Shown here in pieces: positions 1 through 5,435 of a DNA stretch of 7,305 nucleotides. Source of the DNA: Thermococcus sp. (GTDB lineage Archaea > Methanobacteriota_B > Thermococci > Thermococcales > Thermococcaceae); assembly GCA_011050175.1 (NCBI GenBank), contig DRGF01000159.1, positions 1-7,305 on the forward strand, given 5' to 3'. The notes beneath the pieces are model-generated. The model was not told the origin of the DNA, made no database searches, and saw only the letters and a program-made list of their open reading frames with translations. Position 1 is the first letter of the stretch. Each line of letters opens with the position of its first letter. The translations under genes and the position numbers were made by a program.

Positions 1-1
1 G

Positions 2-1027
2 GTCATAGCCCTGCCCCTAGGCGCCTGGGTCACCGAGAACTGGGGGTGGAGGTGGACATACCACACGGCGGCCCCGTTCGCAGTCCTGATGTTCATCCTG
101 GCGTGGAAGATACTCCGCGAGAGCCGCTACGTGAACCCCGGAAAGCTCGACTGGCCCGGGGCGCTCTTCCTGGTCTGGGCCGTCGTGCCGATGCTGGTCG
201 GTGTAACGCGCGCCCCGAACGTTGGCTGGACGGCGACTCAAACGCTCCTCCTCTTCGCGGTCTCCATAGTCGGCTTCGTACTCCTCGGTATCTGGGAGAA
301 GAGGGTGGAGAACCCGCTCCTTCCGCTTGACATCATAACCTCGCGCAACCCGGCCATAGTGAACGTTGGAATAATGTTCGCGGCCTTCGGGATCTCGATG
401 ATGAGCCAGGCAAACACCTACATATTCCAGATGCCAGAACCATACGGCTTCGGCAAGACGATACTCCAGAGCGGTCTTCTCATGACTCCGCAGGCGCTCG
501 TGATGCTCATAATAGCTCCGCTCGCGGGAAAGATAATGCCAAAGGTCGGTGCAAAGCCCATAGCCCTCACGGGCGCTCTGGTGGCCAGCGCTGGCCTTGC
601 GTTCATGTCAAAATACGCTACCGGCCTCTCACTGTGGCAGTACGTCGCTATGATTGCAGTAGTCGGAGCGGGGATAACCCTCATGAACATCTCGCTGATA
701 AACATCTTAGTCTTCAGCGTCCCGCCGAGGATCATGGGCGTCGCAACAGGTGCAAACAGCCTCTTCAGGAACTTCGGTTCGACCTGGGGGCCGGCAATAG
801 CGGGAACAATAATGAGCACCTACTACGTCCTCTTCCACCCGCCGGGGGCTCCGGAGTTCGTGCAGATTAAAATCCCGACGGAGGAGGCCTACTCGGTGCT
901 CTTCGGCGGGGCGGCAGCGGTTTACCTGTTCCTGGCGCTCCTTGTCCTTGCAACGAGAGAAGTCATGAAGGGCGGAAGGATACATGAGGTCGAAAATGAA
1001 GGGGAAAGGGACGTTGAGGTCGCTTAG
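2..1027 (+). CDS. MFS drug-type exporter, DHA2 (EmrB/QacA-like) family, C-terminal part
   Basis: The frame is open from the first bases of the window, so the N-terminus and start codon lie upstream; 341 residues are visible. It is a cytoplasmic-membrane transporter, probably a proton-coupled exporter of hydrophobic or toxic compounds. The window opens inside MFS motif C (LGAWVTENWGWRW, residues 6-18), typical of antiporters. LDWPGALF (49-56), the usual DHA2 motif between helices 6 and 7, follows. QSGLLMTPQALVM then leads into PLAGKIMPKVG (173-183), a motif A-like loop, and GVATGANSLFRNFGS (246-260) is the usual DHA2 late motif. Hydrophobic segments lie near 23-38, 53-70, 80-97, 118-140, 160-178, 187-203, 211-240, 258-275 and 300-318, fitting helices 5-14 of a 14-helix protein. 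The tail is charged and cytoplasmic. The family is clear; the substrate cannot be told. The gene converges on the alcohol dehydrogenase. Confidence 0.9.
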   Translation, partial: VIALPLGAWVTENWGWRWTYHTAAPFAVLMFILAWKILRESRYVNPGKLDWPGALFLVWAVVPMLVGVTRAPNVGWTATQTLLLFAVSIVGFVLLGIWEKRVENPLLPLDIITSRNPAIVNVGIMFAAFGISMMSQANTYIFQMPEPYGFGKTILQSGLLMTPQALVMLIIAPLAGKIMPKVGAKPIALTGALVASAGLAFMSKYATGLSLWQYVAMIAVVGAGITLMNISLINILVFSVPPRIMGVATGANSLFRNFGSTWGPAIAGTIMSTYYVLFHPPGAPEFVQIKIPTEEAYSVLFGGAAAVYLFLALLVLATREVMKGGRIHEVENEGERDVEVA

Positions 1028-1029
1028 CG

Positions 1030-1051
1030 CCCTTTTCCGCCTTTTCTTTTT
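1030..1051 (+). terminator. T-rich terminator after the MFS gene
   Basis: Directly after the TAG stop there are three runs of four or five T separated by short C/G stretches. Archaeal RNA polymerase typically stops at such oligo-T tracts without needing a hairpin. The tract lies in the 32-base gap between two convergent genes. No comparable T-rich stretch follows the dehydrogenase gene on the other strand within this gap. Confidence 0.6.
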
Positions 1052-1059
1052 GGCTCCTT

Positions 1060-2199
1060 TCACCCTCTCCCGTAAAACGCCTTCAGGTAGAGCTCCTTTA
1101 TCTCCTCGGGCTCCGGCTCGACGGGGTTGAAGAACACCAGCCCGTCGCGGTAGGCTTTTTCGGCCATCTCCTCGACCCTCTCGGTGAAGGTCTCTTCGTC
1201 AACAAGCTCGCCCAGCTTCGGGACGCCGAGCATCTCGTTGAGCTCCTTAACGACCTCGATGAGGTCCTTCGCCGTCTGGAAGCCAAGCTCCCTCGCTATC
1301 TCCGCGTAGCGCCTCCTCGCGTAGTCGCTCCTCTCGGCGTTGAACTCCATCACGTGGAGCAGGAATATTGCGTTGAGCAGGCCGTGCGGGCCAATCCACG
1401 CCGCCTTGTGGCTCATCGCGTGACATAGGCCGAGGCGCGCGTTGAGGAAGGCTATCCCGGCCATCGTCGCCGCGTAGTGAACCCTCTCCCTGGCATCCTC
1501 ATCGCCTCTAACCGACAGCGGAAGCCAGCGGTAAACGGTCTTTATGGCCTTAATCGCCATGGCGTCGCTGAAGGGGTTGGCGACCTTGGTTGTGTAGGCC
1601 TCTATGCCGTGAACGAGGACGTCAAGGCCAGAGTTCCGGGCAACCTCGGCTGGCATCGTCCTAGGCAGCCGGGGGTCGAGGATGGCCACGTCGGGCGCTA
1701 TCTCGGGGGTGACTATGTTGTATTTGACGCCGCCCTTCTTCAGCACGCTCGCCCCCGAACCCTCGCTTCCCGCTCCGCTCGTCGAGGGTATCGCTATGAG
1801 CTTCGTCCTCAGCTTCGGAACCGGCTTCGGCTTCGAAAACCTGTCTATGAATGCTATCTCCTCGAAGTTCAGCTCGGGGACATCGTAGAAGACCTTCAAA
1901 GCCTTAGTCGTGTCGATGACGCTTCCCCCACCAAGAGCAACCAGCAAGTCCGGCTCGAACTCCTTCACCTTCGGCAGAAACTCCTCTATGACCTCGACGC
2001 TAGGCTCCGCCGGGAGACCCGCTATCGAGAAGACCTCCGCACCGGCCTCCTTCACGTAGTCCTCGGCCTCGCTCAGGAAGCCGTGCCTCTTCATCGAACG
2101 GGAAGCCAGGATAAGAACGCGTTCGTGCCCCCTTACTTCCTTGGAGAGCCTTCCAAGGGAGCCCTCACCCTCAATGAGTTTCGTCTTCAGCCAGAACAT
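1060..2199 (-). CDS. Iron-containing (group III) alcohol dehydrogenase
   Basis: Cytosolic oxidoreductase that interconverts an alcohol and an aldehyde or ketone with NAD(P)H. With the ATG at 2199 the protein has 379 residues, the usual family length. The N-terminal Rossmann-like half carries GGGSVID (90-96) and the family's IPSTSGAGSEGS loop (137-148). The helical half carries the metal ligands: D193 and H197 in GLDVLVHGIEAY, H260 in GLCHAMSH, and H272 in PHG. After the first beta strand the sequence is LASRS (31-35), where NAD-specific FucO has an Asp. This suggests NADP(H) preference, with Arg34 near the 2'-phosphate (inference). The segment between H264 and H272 is two residues shorter than usual. 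I chose ATG 2199 because GGTGGT sits 4 bases upstream; an in-frame GTG at 2208 would add three residues. Substrate unknown. Confidence 0.92.
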   Translation of the reverse strand: MFWLKTKLIEGEGSLGRLSKEVRGHERVLILASRSMKRHGFLSEAEDYVKEAGAEVFSIAGLPAEPSVEVIEEFLPKVKEFEPDLLVALGGGSVIDTTKALKVFYDVPELNFEEIAFIDRFSKPKPVPKLRTKLIAIPSTSGAGSEGSGASVLKKGGVKYNIVTPEIAPDVAILDPRLPRTMPAEVARNSGLDVLVHGIEAYTTKVANPFSDAMAIKAIKTVYRWLPLSVRGDEDARERVHYAATMAGIAFLNARLGLCHAMSHKAAWIGPHGLLNAIFLLHVMEFNAERSDYARRRYAEIARELGFQTAKDLIEVVKELNEMLGVPKLGELVDEETFTERVEEMAEKAYRDGLVFFNPVEPEPEEIKELYLKAFYGRG

Positions 2200-2229
2200 C
2201 TCCACCACCGGAGAAGATTGGGTGGGCTG

Positions 2230-2239
2230 GCTTTTAACG
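2230..2239 (-). promoter_or_regulatory. TATA box of the alcohol dehydrogenase gene
   Basis: On the minus strand CGTTAAAAGC lies about 25 bases before position 2210, which would be the expected transcription start. That gives a leader of about 10 bases holding the GGTGGT ribosome site (2204-2209) and supports the ATG at 2199. A second TTAA-type element lies near 2250-2256 and is a weaker alternative. Confidence 0.5.
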
Positions 2240-2259
2240 TTCTCGGCCGGTTTAACTTG

Positions 2260-2272
2260 AGGTTCGAAACCT
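2260..2272. repeat. Short inverted repeat in a divergent promoter region
   Basis: AGGTT and AACCT are perfect inverted arms around a 3-base centre (CGA). An overlapping CGAAA-CC-TTTCG inverted repeat occupies 2265-2276. They lie between the TATA box of the dehydrogenase gene and that of the 91-residue gene, where an operator could act on either. The arms are only five bases, so chance is possible. Confidence 0.3.
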
Positions 2273-2286
2273 TTCGGTAAGGAAAC

Positions 2287-2296
2287 CCTTTAATTT
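2287..2296 (+). promoter_or_regulatory. TATA box of the 91-residue hypothetical gene
   Basis: CCTTTAATTT, preceded by the purine-rich BRE-like GGAAA (2281-2285), is centred about 28 bases before the ATG at 2319. Transcription would begin only a few bases before the start codon, so the mRNA would be nearly leaderless. This agrees with the absence of a Shine-Dalgarno sequence there. Confidence 0.45.
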
Positions 2297-2318
2297 CCGC
2301 CGTTTTAGCTTATATCCG

Positions 2319-2594
2319 ATGCTCGTGAGGGGCAAGGTTATCGGCGAGAACCTTACCGCGCCCTTTGAGATTCTAAAAACCGGGGAAGGCATCTCCCTCA
2401 GGGTCGAACTCCCGGGCGAACCCTTTGAGTACTCGACGGACTGCTCCTGCCTGGAACCCCTTGAGTTCCTCGGACTCCTTCTGCCGGCCATAGAGGAGAG
2501 AATCGGAGAGATAGAGGGTGTCTTCGTGGAAGATGTGGTCGAGGAAAAGAGTTCCCCTTTGGAACGGCTCAAGAGAATACTCCGAGGAAAATGA
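2319..2594 (+). CDS. Conserved-looking hypothetical protein, 91 residues
   Basis: I do not recognise the family. The protein has 91 residues and no signal peptide or membrane helix. The first part (2-40) alternates charged and hydrophobic residues as in a small beta domain (KVIGENLTAPFEILK, then ISLRVELPGEPFEY). A DCSC motif at 41-44 provides two cysteines (C42, C44). The rest looks helical and strongly acidic (AIEERIGEIEGVFVEDVVEE) and ends in a basic tail (LERLKRILRGK). Support for a real gene comes from a TATA box at the right distance, a natural ATG, and GC content like the core genes. It stands as its own unit between the dehydrogenase promoter and the toxin-antitoxin pair. The CxC pair could bind a metal or form a disulfide, but two cysteines alone prove nothing. 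Confidence 0.7.
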   Translation: MLVRGKVIGENLTAPFEILKTGEGISLRVELPGEPFEYSTDCSCLEPLEFLGLLLPAIEERIGEIEGVFVEDVVEEKSSPLERLKRILRGK

Positions 2595-2637
2595 GGAAAA
2601 CGTTTTATTGGTTGATGATCCAACATTAAACGGTGAT
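2595..2637 (+). promoter_or_regulatory. Promoter and ribosome site of the toxin-antitoxin operon
   Basis: A BRE-like GGAAAACG is followed by the T-rich TTTTATTG (2603-2610), about 25 bases before position 2631. Immediately after comes GGTGAT (2632-2637), three bases before the ATG at 2641. The arrangement is the same as at the other genes here. It means the pair need not depend on read-through from the preceding gene, whose stop codon abuts this promoter. Confidence 0.45.
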
Positions 2638-2640
2638 GCT

Positions 2641-2805
2641 ATGTCCCTCTCAGCGAGACGCGTTCAGCTCATGATAACCTATCCCCATCTCAAAAGATTC
2701 CTCAAAAAAGCCCCGCCTATTGAGGAGGTCAGGCGTATTCTGAGGGGCATAGACGGTGAGCTTAGCGATGACATCCTCAAGGAGAGGGATGAGGAGTGGA
2801 GGTAG
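2641..2805 (+). CDS. Probable VapB-type antitoxin
   Basis: This 54-residue protein lies directly upstream of, and overlaps, a PIN-domain toxin gene, so I infer that it is the cognate antitoxin. It would bind and block the toxin in the cytosol and probably repress its own operon. The N-terminus is basic (SARRVQLMITYPHLKRFLKK), as expected for contact with DNA, but I cannot assign an AbrB, ribbon-helix-helix or Phd fold with confidence. The C-terminal half (PPIEEVRRILRGIDGELSDD, then an acidic ILKERDEEW) resembles the charged helix with which VapB antitoxins thread into the VapC active site. The start is chosen for the GGTGAT three bases upstream; the frame stays open further 5' but has no better start. 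Partner and role are inferred mainly from context. Confidence 0.72.
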   Translation: MSLSARRVQLMITYPHLKRFLKKAPPIEEVRRILRGIDGELSDDILKERDEEWR

Positions 2806-3212
2806 CGTTTTTTGATACCAGTGCACTTGTGAAACACTACCACATTGAGCGGGGTAGCTCCATCGTCAACGAACTCATGGAAAATTACGTCGTTGCAGTC
2901 TCGGAGCTTGCCATACTCGAAATGACCTCGGCATTAAACAGACGATTTCTCAGTGGTGAACTCACAAAACGTAAGCTTGAATGGGTTCTTGAACGGTTCT
3001 ACTCTGACCTCGAAAACTACGTAGTAGTCCCAATCTCAAGCGAAACCGTTAGCCTCGCGACATCTCTTGTTCTTAAACACGGGCTTAAAACACTTGATTC
3101 CCTACAGCTCGCATCTGCTCTGAGAGTCAAAGATGAGGCCTCGATTTTTGTCACATTTGATGAAAGATTGAAAAATGCTGCGGAAAAAGAAGGTTTCACG
3201 GTTCTTCCTTGA
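2796..3212 (+). CDS. vapC: VapC-type PIN-domain ribonuclease toxin
   Basis: Toxin of a type II toxin-antitoxin pair: a Mg2+/Mn2+-dependent endoribonuclease whose family cleaves tRNA or rRNA and halts translation when not bound by its antitoxin. The protein has 138 residues, a normal VapC length and a single PIN domain. The four acidic metal-binding positions are all visible: D7 in AFFDTSALVKHY, E42 in SELAILEMTSAL, D101 in LKTLDSLQLASAL and D122 in FVTFDERLKNAA. It therefore looks catalytically intact. It starts with GTG inside the last codons of the antitoxin gene (10-base overlap), a sign of translational coupling; GGAGAGGG at 2781-2788 could serve as ribosome site. Its last 17 bases overlap the 3' end of mtnA on the other strand. 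GC content is lower than in the flanking genes, suggesting later acquisition. Confidence 0.9.
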   Translation: MEVAFFDTSALVKHYHIERGSSIVNELMENYVVAVSELAILEMTSALNRRFLSGELTKRKLEWVLERFYSDLENYVVVPISSETVSLATSLVLKHGLKTLDSLQLASALRVKDEASIFVTFDERLKNAAEKEGFTVLP

Positions 3213-4269
3213 ACAGCCTCTTCAGGTTCCTCTCGAAGGGCGGGTAGACGACGCCCATGTCGGTTATTATGCCGGTCAGGTACTTGTGCGGCGTCACGTC
3301 GAAGGCCGGGTTGTAGACGTCCACGTCCGGCGCTATCTTGCAGCCGCCGCAGGTGAGGACTTCCTCGGGCTTTCTCTCCTCAATCGGTATCTCCTTCCCG
3401 CTCTTAAGGCTCATGTCTATCGTCGAGAGCGGCGCCACCGTGAAGAACGGTATTCCGTGCTCCTTCGCGAGGACGGCAAGGGTGTAGGTACCTATCTTGT
3501 TGGCGAAGTCGCCGTTGGCAACTATCCTGTCCGCTCCTACTATAATCGCGTCAACCTTCCCCTGCCCCATCACGAAGCCGGCCATATTGTCTGATATCAA
3601 CTTCAGTGGAATGCCGTCGTAGTGGTACTCCCACGCGGAGAGCCTCGCTCCCTGGAGGACTGGCCTCGTCTCGTCCACCCAGAGGAGCTTAAGGGTTCCA
3701 TCGCGGTGCATCACCCTGAGAACGGCTCCAACGGTTCCGAGCTGGACGGTGGCCAGGCTTCCAGCGTTGCAGTGGGTGAGGACGTTCCCTTCCGGCAAAG
3801 CCTCGGCACCGTAGTGGCCCATCCTGAGGTTCGCCTCAACGTCCTCGTCCGCTATCTTCTGGGCCTCGGCCACAATCATGCGCTTGATCTCGTCGAGCGG
3901 GCTCTCAAGGTTCTCCTCCACGAGCTTCCTGACCCGGTTAAGGGCCCAGAAGAGGTTCACGGCAGTTGGCCTCGTGTTCTTCAGGGTCTCGTAAGCCCTG
4001 TAAAATCCGTCCATGAACTCGTCCTTGGTCTTGGCCTTGGTCGTGTCAGCGTAGAGGGCCAAGCCGAAAGCGGCTGAGGCCCCAATCGCCGGCGCACCGC
4101 GCACCTTCATAGTGACTATCGCTTCGGCAACTTCCTCAACGGTCCTAAGCTCGATCGTTTTGAACTCCCTCGGGAGCAGGGTCTGGTCGATCATGATGAC
4201 CTTTCCAGTTTCGTAAGTCACGCTCCTCGGGAGCTTCGTGAGTTCCTCCGGCCTGTACCTTATCTCCAT
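3196..4269 (-). CDS. mtnA: S-methyl-5-thioribose-1-phosphate isomerase (aIF2B-related)
   Basis: Cytosolic isomerase converting methylthioribose-1-phosphate to methylthioribulose-1-phosphate, in salvage of the methylthioadenosine left by polyamine synthesis. The fold is shared with eIF2B alpha/beta/delta subunits, and older annotations call it aIF-2B. From the ATG at 4269 it has 357 residues, the usual length. The phosphate-binding RGAPAIG is at 57-63. THCNAGSLAT holds the catalytic cysteine C167, and DETRPVLQGARLSA begins at 199. VGADRIVANGDFANKIGTY (244-262) holds the catalytic D247 and NK257-258. Cysteine and aspartate correspond to C160/D240 of the Bacillus enzyme. Start: GGTGAT lies 4 bases before ATG 4269; in-frame ATG 4275 and GTG 4278 overlap that site and are less likely. 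The related ribose-1,5-bisphosphate isomerase is an alternative, but the motifs favour MtnA. Confidence 0.92.
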   Translation of the reverse strand: MEIRYRPEELTKLPRSVTYETGKVIMIDQTLLPREFKTIELRTVEEVAEAIVTMKVRGAPAIGASAAFGLALYADTTKAKTKDEFMDGFYRAYETLKNTRPTAVNLFWALNRVRKLVEENLESPLDEIKRMIVAEAQKIADEDVEANLRMGHYGAEALPEGNVLTHCNAGSLATVQLGTVGAVLRVMHRDGTLKLLWVDETRPVLQGARLSAWEYHYDGIPLKLISDNMAGFVMGQGKVDAIIVGADRIVANGDFANKIGTYTLAVLAKEHGIPFFTVAPLSTIDMSLKSGKEIPIEERKPEEVLTCGGCKIAPDVDVYNPAFDVTPHKYLTGIITDMGVVYPPFERNLKRLFKEEP

Positions 4270-4284
4270 AACCATCACCCCAAA

Positions 4285-4320
4285 GGGTTTAAGGGCTGAG
4301 CTTAAATCTCCTTCGGTGAT
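4285..4320 (+). promoter_or_regulatory. Promoter and ribosome site of the NTPase gene
   Basis: The TATA-like GGGTTTAAGG (4285-4294) is about 25 bases before the GGTGAT Shine-Dalgarno core at 4315-4320. That core stands five bases before the ATG at 4326 and decides the start: a TTG at 4320, in frame, would use part of the ribosome site itself. Confidence 0.5.
4300..4308 (-). promoter_or_regulatory. TATA box of mtnA
   Basis: On the minus strand GATTTAAGC (bases 4300-4308) sits about 25 bases before position 4280 and so just upstream of the GGTGAT ribosome site (4274-4279). This TATA box lies inside the predicted leader region of the divergent NTPase promoter, so the two promoters interlock. 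Confidence 0.5.
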
Positions 4321-4325
4321 TGAAA

Positions 4326-4868
4326 ATGACGCTGAGAATATTCGTTACCGGCCCGGCTGGAGTCGGGAAGACGACGCTCGTGGAGAGGGTCGCAAGGGAA
4401 GTTGACCGCTGGGGCTACCTCGTCGGCGGAATGATAACGACGGAAGTGAGGAGGGGTGGAAGGCGCGTCGGGTTCAGGATTACCGCCCTCGATACGGGAG
4501 AGGAGGGCACCCTCGCGAGCCTCCGCGGGACATCACACCTCCCGGGAGTTTCCTTTGGAAAGTACGTCGTCCACGTCGATGAGATAAACCGCGTCGGTGT
4601 TTCGGCGATAAAACGCGCCCTCGTTGAGGCAGACCTGATAGTTATAGACGAAATCGGCCCGATGGAGTACAAGAGCGACGAGTTCATCCGCGCCGTGGGG
4701 GAAGTCCTCAAGTCGGAGAAGCCCCTCTTGGCCGTTGTCCACAGAAAGATGGCCGACAAATTCCGGCCACTTGGAAAACTCCACACGCTGAGCACTGAGA
4801 ACAGGAACAGCGCCTTCGCTGAGGTGCTCGATGAAGTTATGAAAGAACTGAAGGGAATCAGAGGTTGA
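4326..4868 (+). CDS. Nucleoside triphosphatase, THEP1 family
   Basis: P-loop enzyme of the THEP1/NTPase_1 family, which hydrolyses nucleoside triphosphates (ATP, GTP, CTP and others) to diphosphates in vitro; its cellular role is unsettled. The 180-residue length is typical of the family. Walker A is GPAGVGKTT (9-17), immediately after the first strand. Walker B is DLIVIDEIGPME (103-114), with D108 and E109 and the family's conserved GPME. STENRNSAF (156-164) holds the late NR motif that contacts the base. It is cytosolic with no membrane segment. The ATG at 4326 is chosen for the GGTGAT five bases upstream and gives the short N-terminus expected before the P loop. It is divergent from mtnA, and its 3' end overlaps the CBS gene by 11 bases. 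No T-rich terminator follows, so transcription may run antisense into that gene. Confidence 0.93.
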   Translation: MTLRIFVTGPAGVGKTTLVERVAREVDRWGYLVGGMITTEVRRGGRRVGFRITALDTGEEGTLASLRGTSHLPGVSFGKYVVHVDEINRVGVSAIKRALVEADLIVIDEIGPMEYKSDEFIRAVGEVLKSEKPLLAVVHRKMADKFRPLGKLHTLSTENRNSAFAEVLDEVMKELKGIRG

Positions 4869-5391
4869 GGCTGTCCTTGCAGCTCTCACATATCCATTTC
4901 TCGCCGCCTTCAATGTAGACCTTGTAGAGCGGGCCGTACTGGCCACAGACTTCACAGATGCCGTAGACCTCGGTCTCCTCGCTGGTCTCCTCCTCGCTCT
5001 CGTTACTGTACGCGTTGAGAGCAGCCAGGAGGTCTGCGGCCGTGACGAAGCCAAGGGGCTTTCCGAGCCTGGTGACGAGGAGCCTTCTAATGCCCTTGTC
5101 CATCATCTTATCGATGGCGTCCTGGATCTCGTAATCGTCCTCGATGGTTATCGGGTTCTTGGTCATGACCTCTTCGACCTTCACGTTCTTGGGGTCCTTC
5201 CCCTTTGCCACAACCTTGTCCAGTATGTCGCGGTCGGTTATTATTCCGACGATTTCATCGTCTTTAACAACTACAGCGCTCCCAACTTTGTTCTTTGAAA
5301 GGATTCTGGCGACTCTGTGGACGGTATCGTCCGGTTTGACAACCACGGCCTTTCTTTTAACCACTTGCCCCACGGCAATTCTCGGTGCCAT
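4858..5391 (-). CDS. CBS-domain pair fused to a rubredoxin-like zinc ribbon
   Basis: A 177-residue cytosolic protein with two parts. Residues 8-62 and 72-126 are tandem CBS repeats, forming one Bateman module that binds adenine nucleotides or related ligands; each repeat ends in the usual pattern (IVGIITDRDIL and PLGFVTAADLL). An acidic linker of mostly E, S and T follows (about 129-142). Next comes a small ribbon with two CxxC knuckles, C146/C149 (ICEVCG) and C168/C171 (ICESCK). The best-known relative by architecture is TA0289 of Thermoplasma acidophilum, whose ribbon can hold Zn or Fe; no enzymatic function is settled. I infer a sensor that links a nucleotide signal to a metal site or partner. 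The ATG at 5391 has GGTGAT three bases upstream. The gene follows the regulator by 35 bases on the same strand. Confidence 0.9.
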   Translation of the reverse strand: MAPRIAVGQVVKRKAVVVKPDDTVHRVARILSKNKVGSAVVVKDDEIVGIITDRDILDKVVAKGKDPKNVKVEEVMTKNPITIEDDYEIQDAIDKMMDKGIRRLLVTRLGKPLGFVTAADLLAALNAYSNESEEETSEETEVYGICEVCGQYGPLYKVYIEGGEKWICESCKDSLNL

Positions 5392-5398
5392 TTTATCA

Positions 5399-5410
5399 CC
5401 CCATCAGGGG
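5399..5410 (-). promoter_or_regulatory. Small GC hairpin overlapping the ribosome site of the CBS gene
   Basis: On the minus strand CCCC-TGAT-GGGG can form a four-pair all-GC hairpin, and the last two G belong to the GGTGAT ribosome site (5395-5400). It could tune translation, but four pairs would melt easily at Thermococcus growth temperature. Confidence 0.2.
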
Positions 5411-5424
5411 GAGTTGGGACGGAA

Positions 5425-5435
5425 ACTTAAAAAGC
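5425..5435 (-). promoter_or_regulatory. TATA box of the CBS gene
   Basis: On the minus strand GCTTTTTAAG (about 5425-5435) lies 25-30 bases before the ribosome site of the CBS gene. The same bases encode the last codons and TAA stop of the regulator gene. The T run could also act as a weak terminator for that gene. Confidence 0.45.

Noticed and set aside
394..460. GATGATGA resembling a C box of a C/D guide RNA
   Set aside because: No D box (CTGA) or C'/D' pair at the right distance, and it lies within the MFS coding frame.
1477..2280. Long open frame on the plus strand opposite the alcohol dehydrogenase
   Set aside because: It mirrors the high-GC codon pattern of the dehydrogenase gene, has an Arg-rich, low-complexity translation with no recognisable motif, and lacks a sensible ribosome site. 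The minus strand encodes a clear enzyme.
2595..3212. Possible insertion element or attachment-site repeats flanking the toxin-antitoxin pair
   Set aside because: I found no transposase, integrase, terminal inverted repeats or matching direct repeats at the borders.
3622..4077. Open frame on the plus strand opposite mtnA
   Set aside because: Antisense shadow of a motif-complete isomerase; no promoter or domain.
4533..5054. Minus-strand frame spanning the NTPase and CBS gene ends
   Set aside because: Crosses two well-supported genes out of frame; its translation is rich in Arg, Ser and Thr with no domain.
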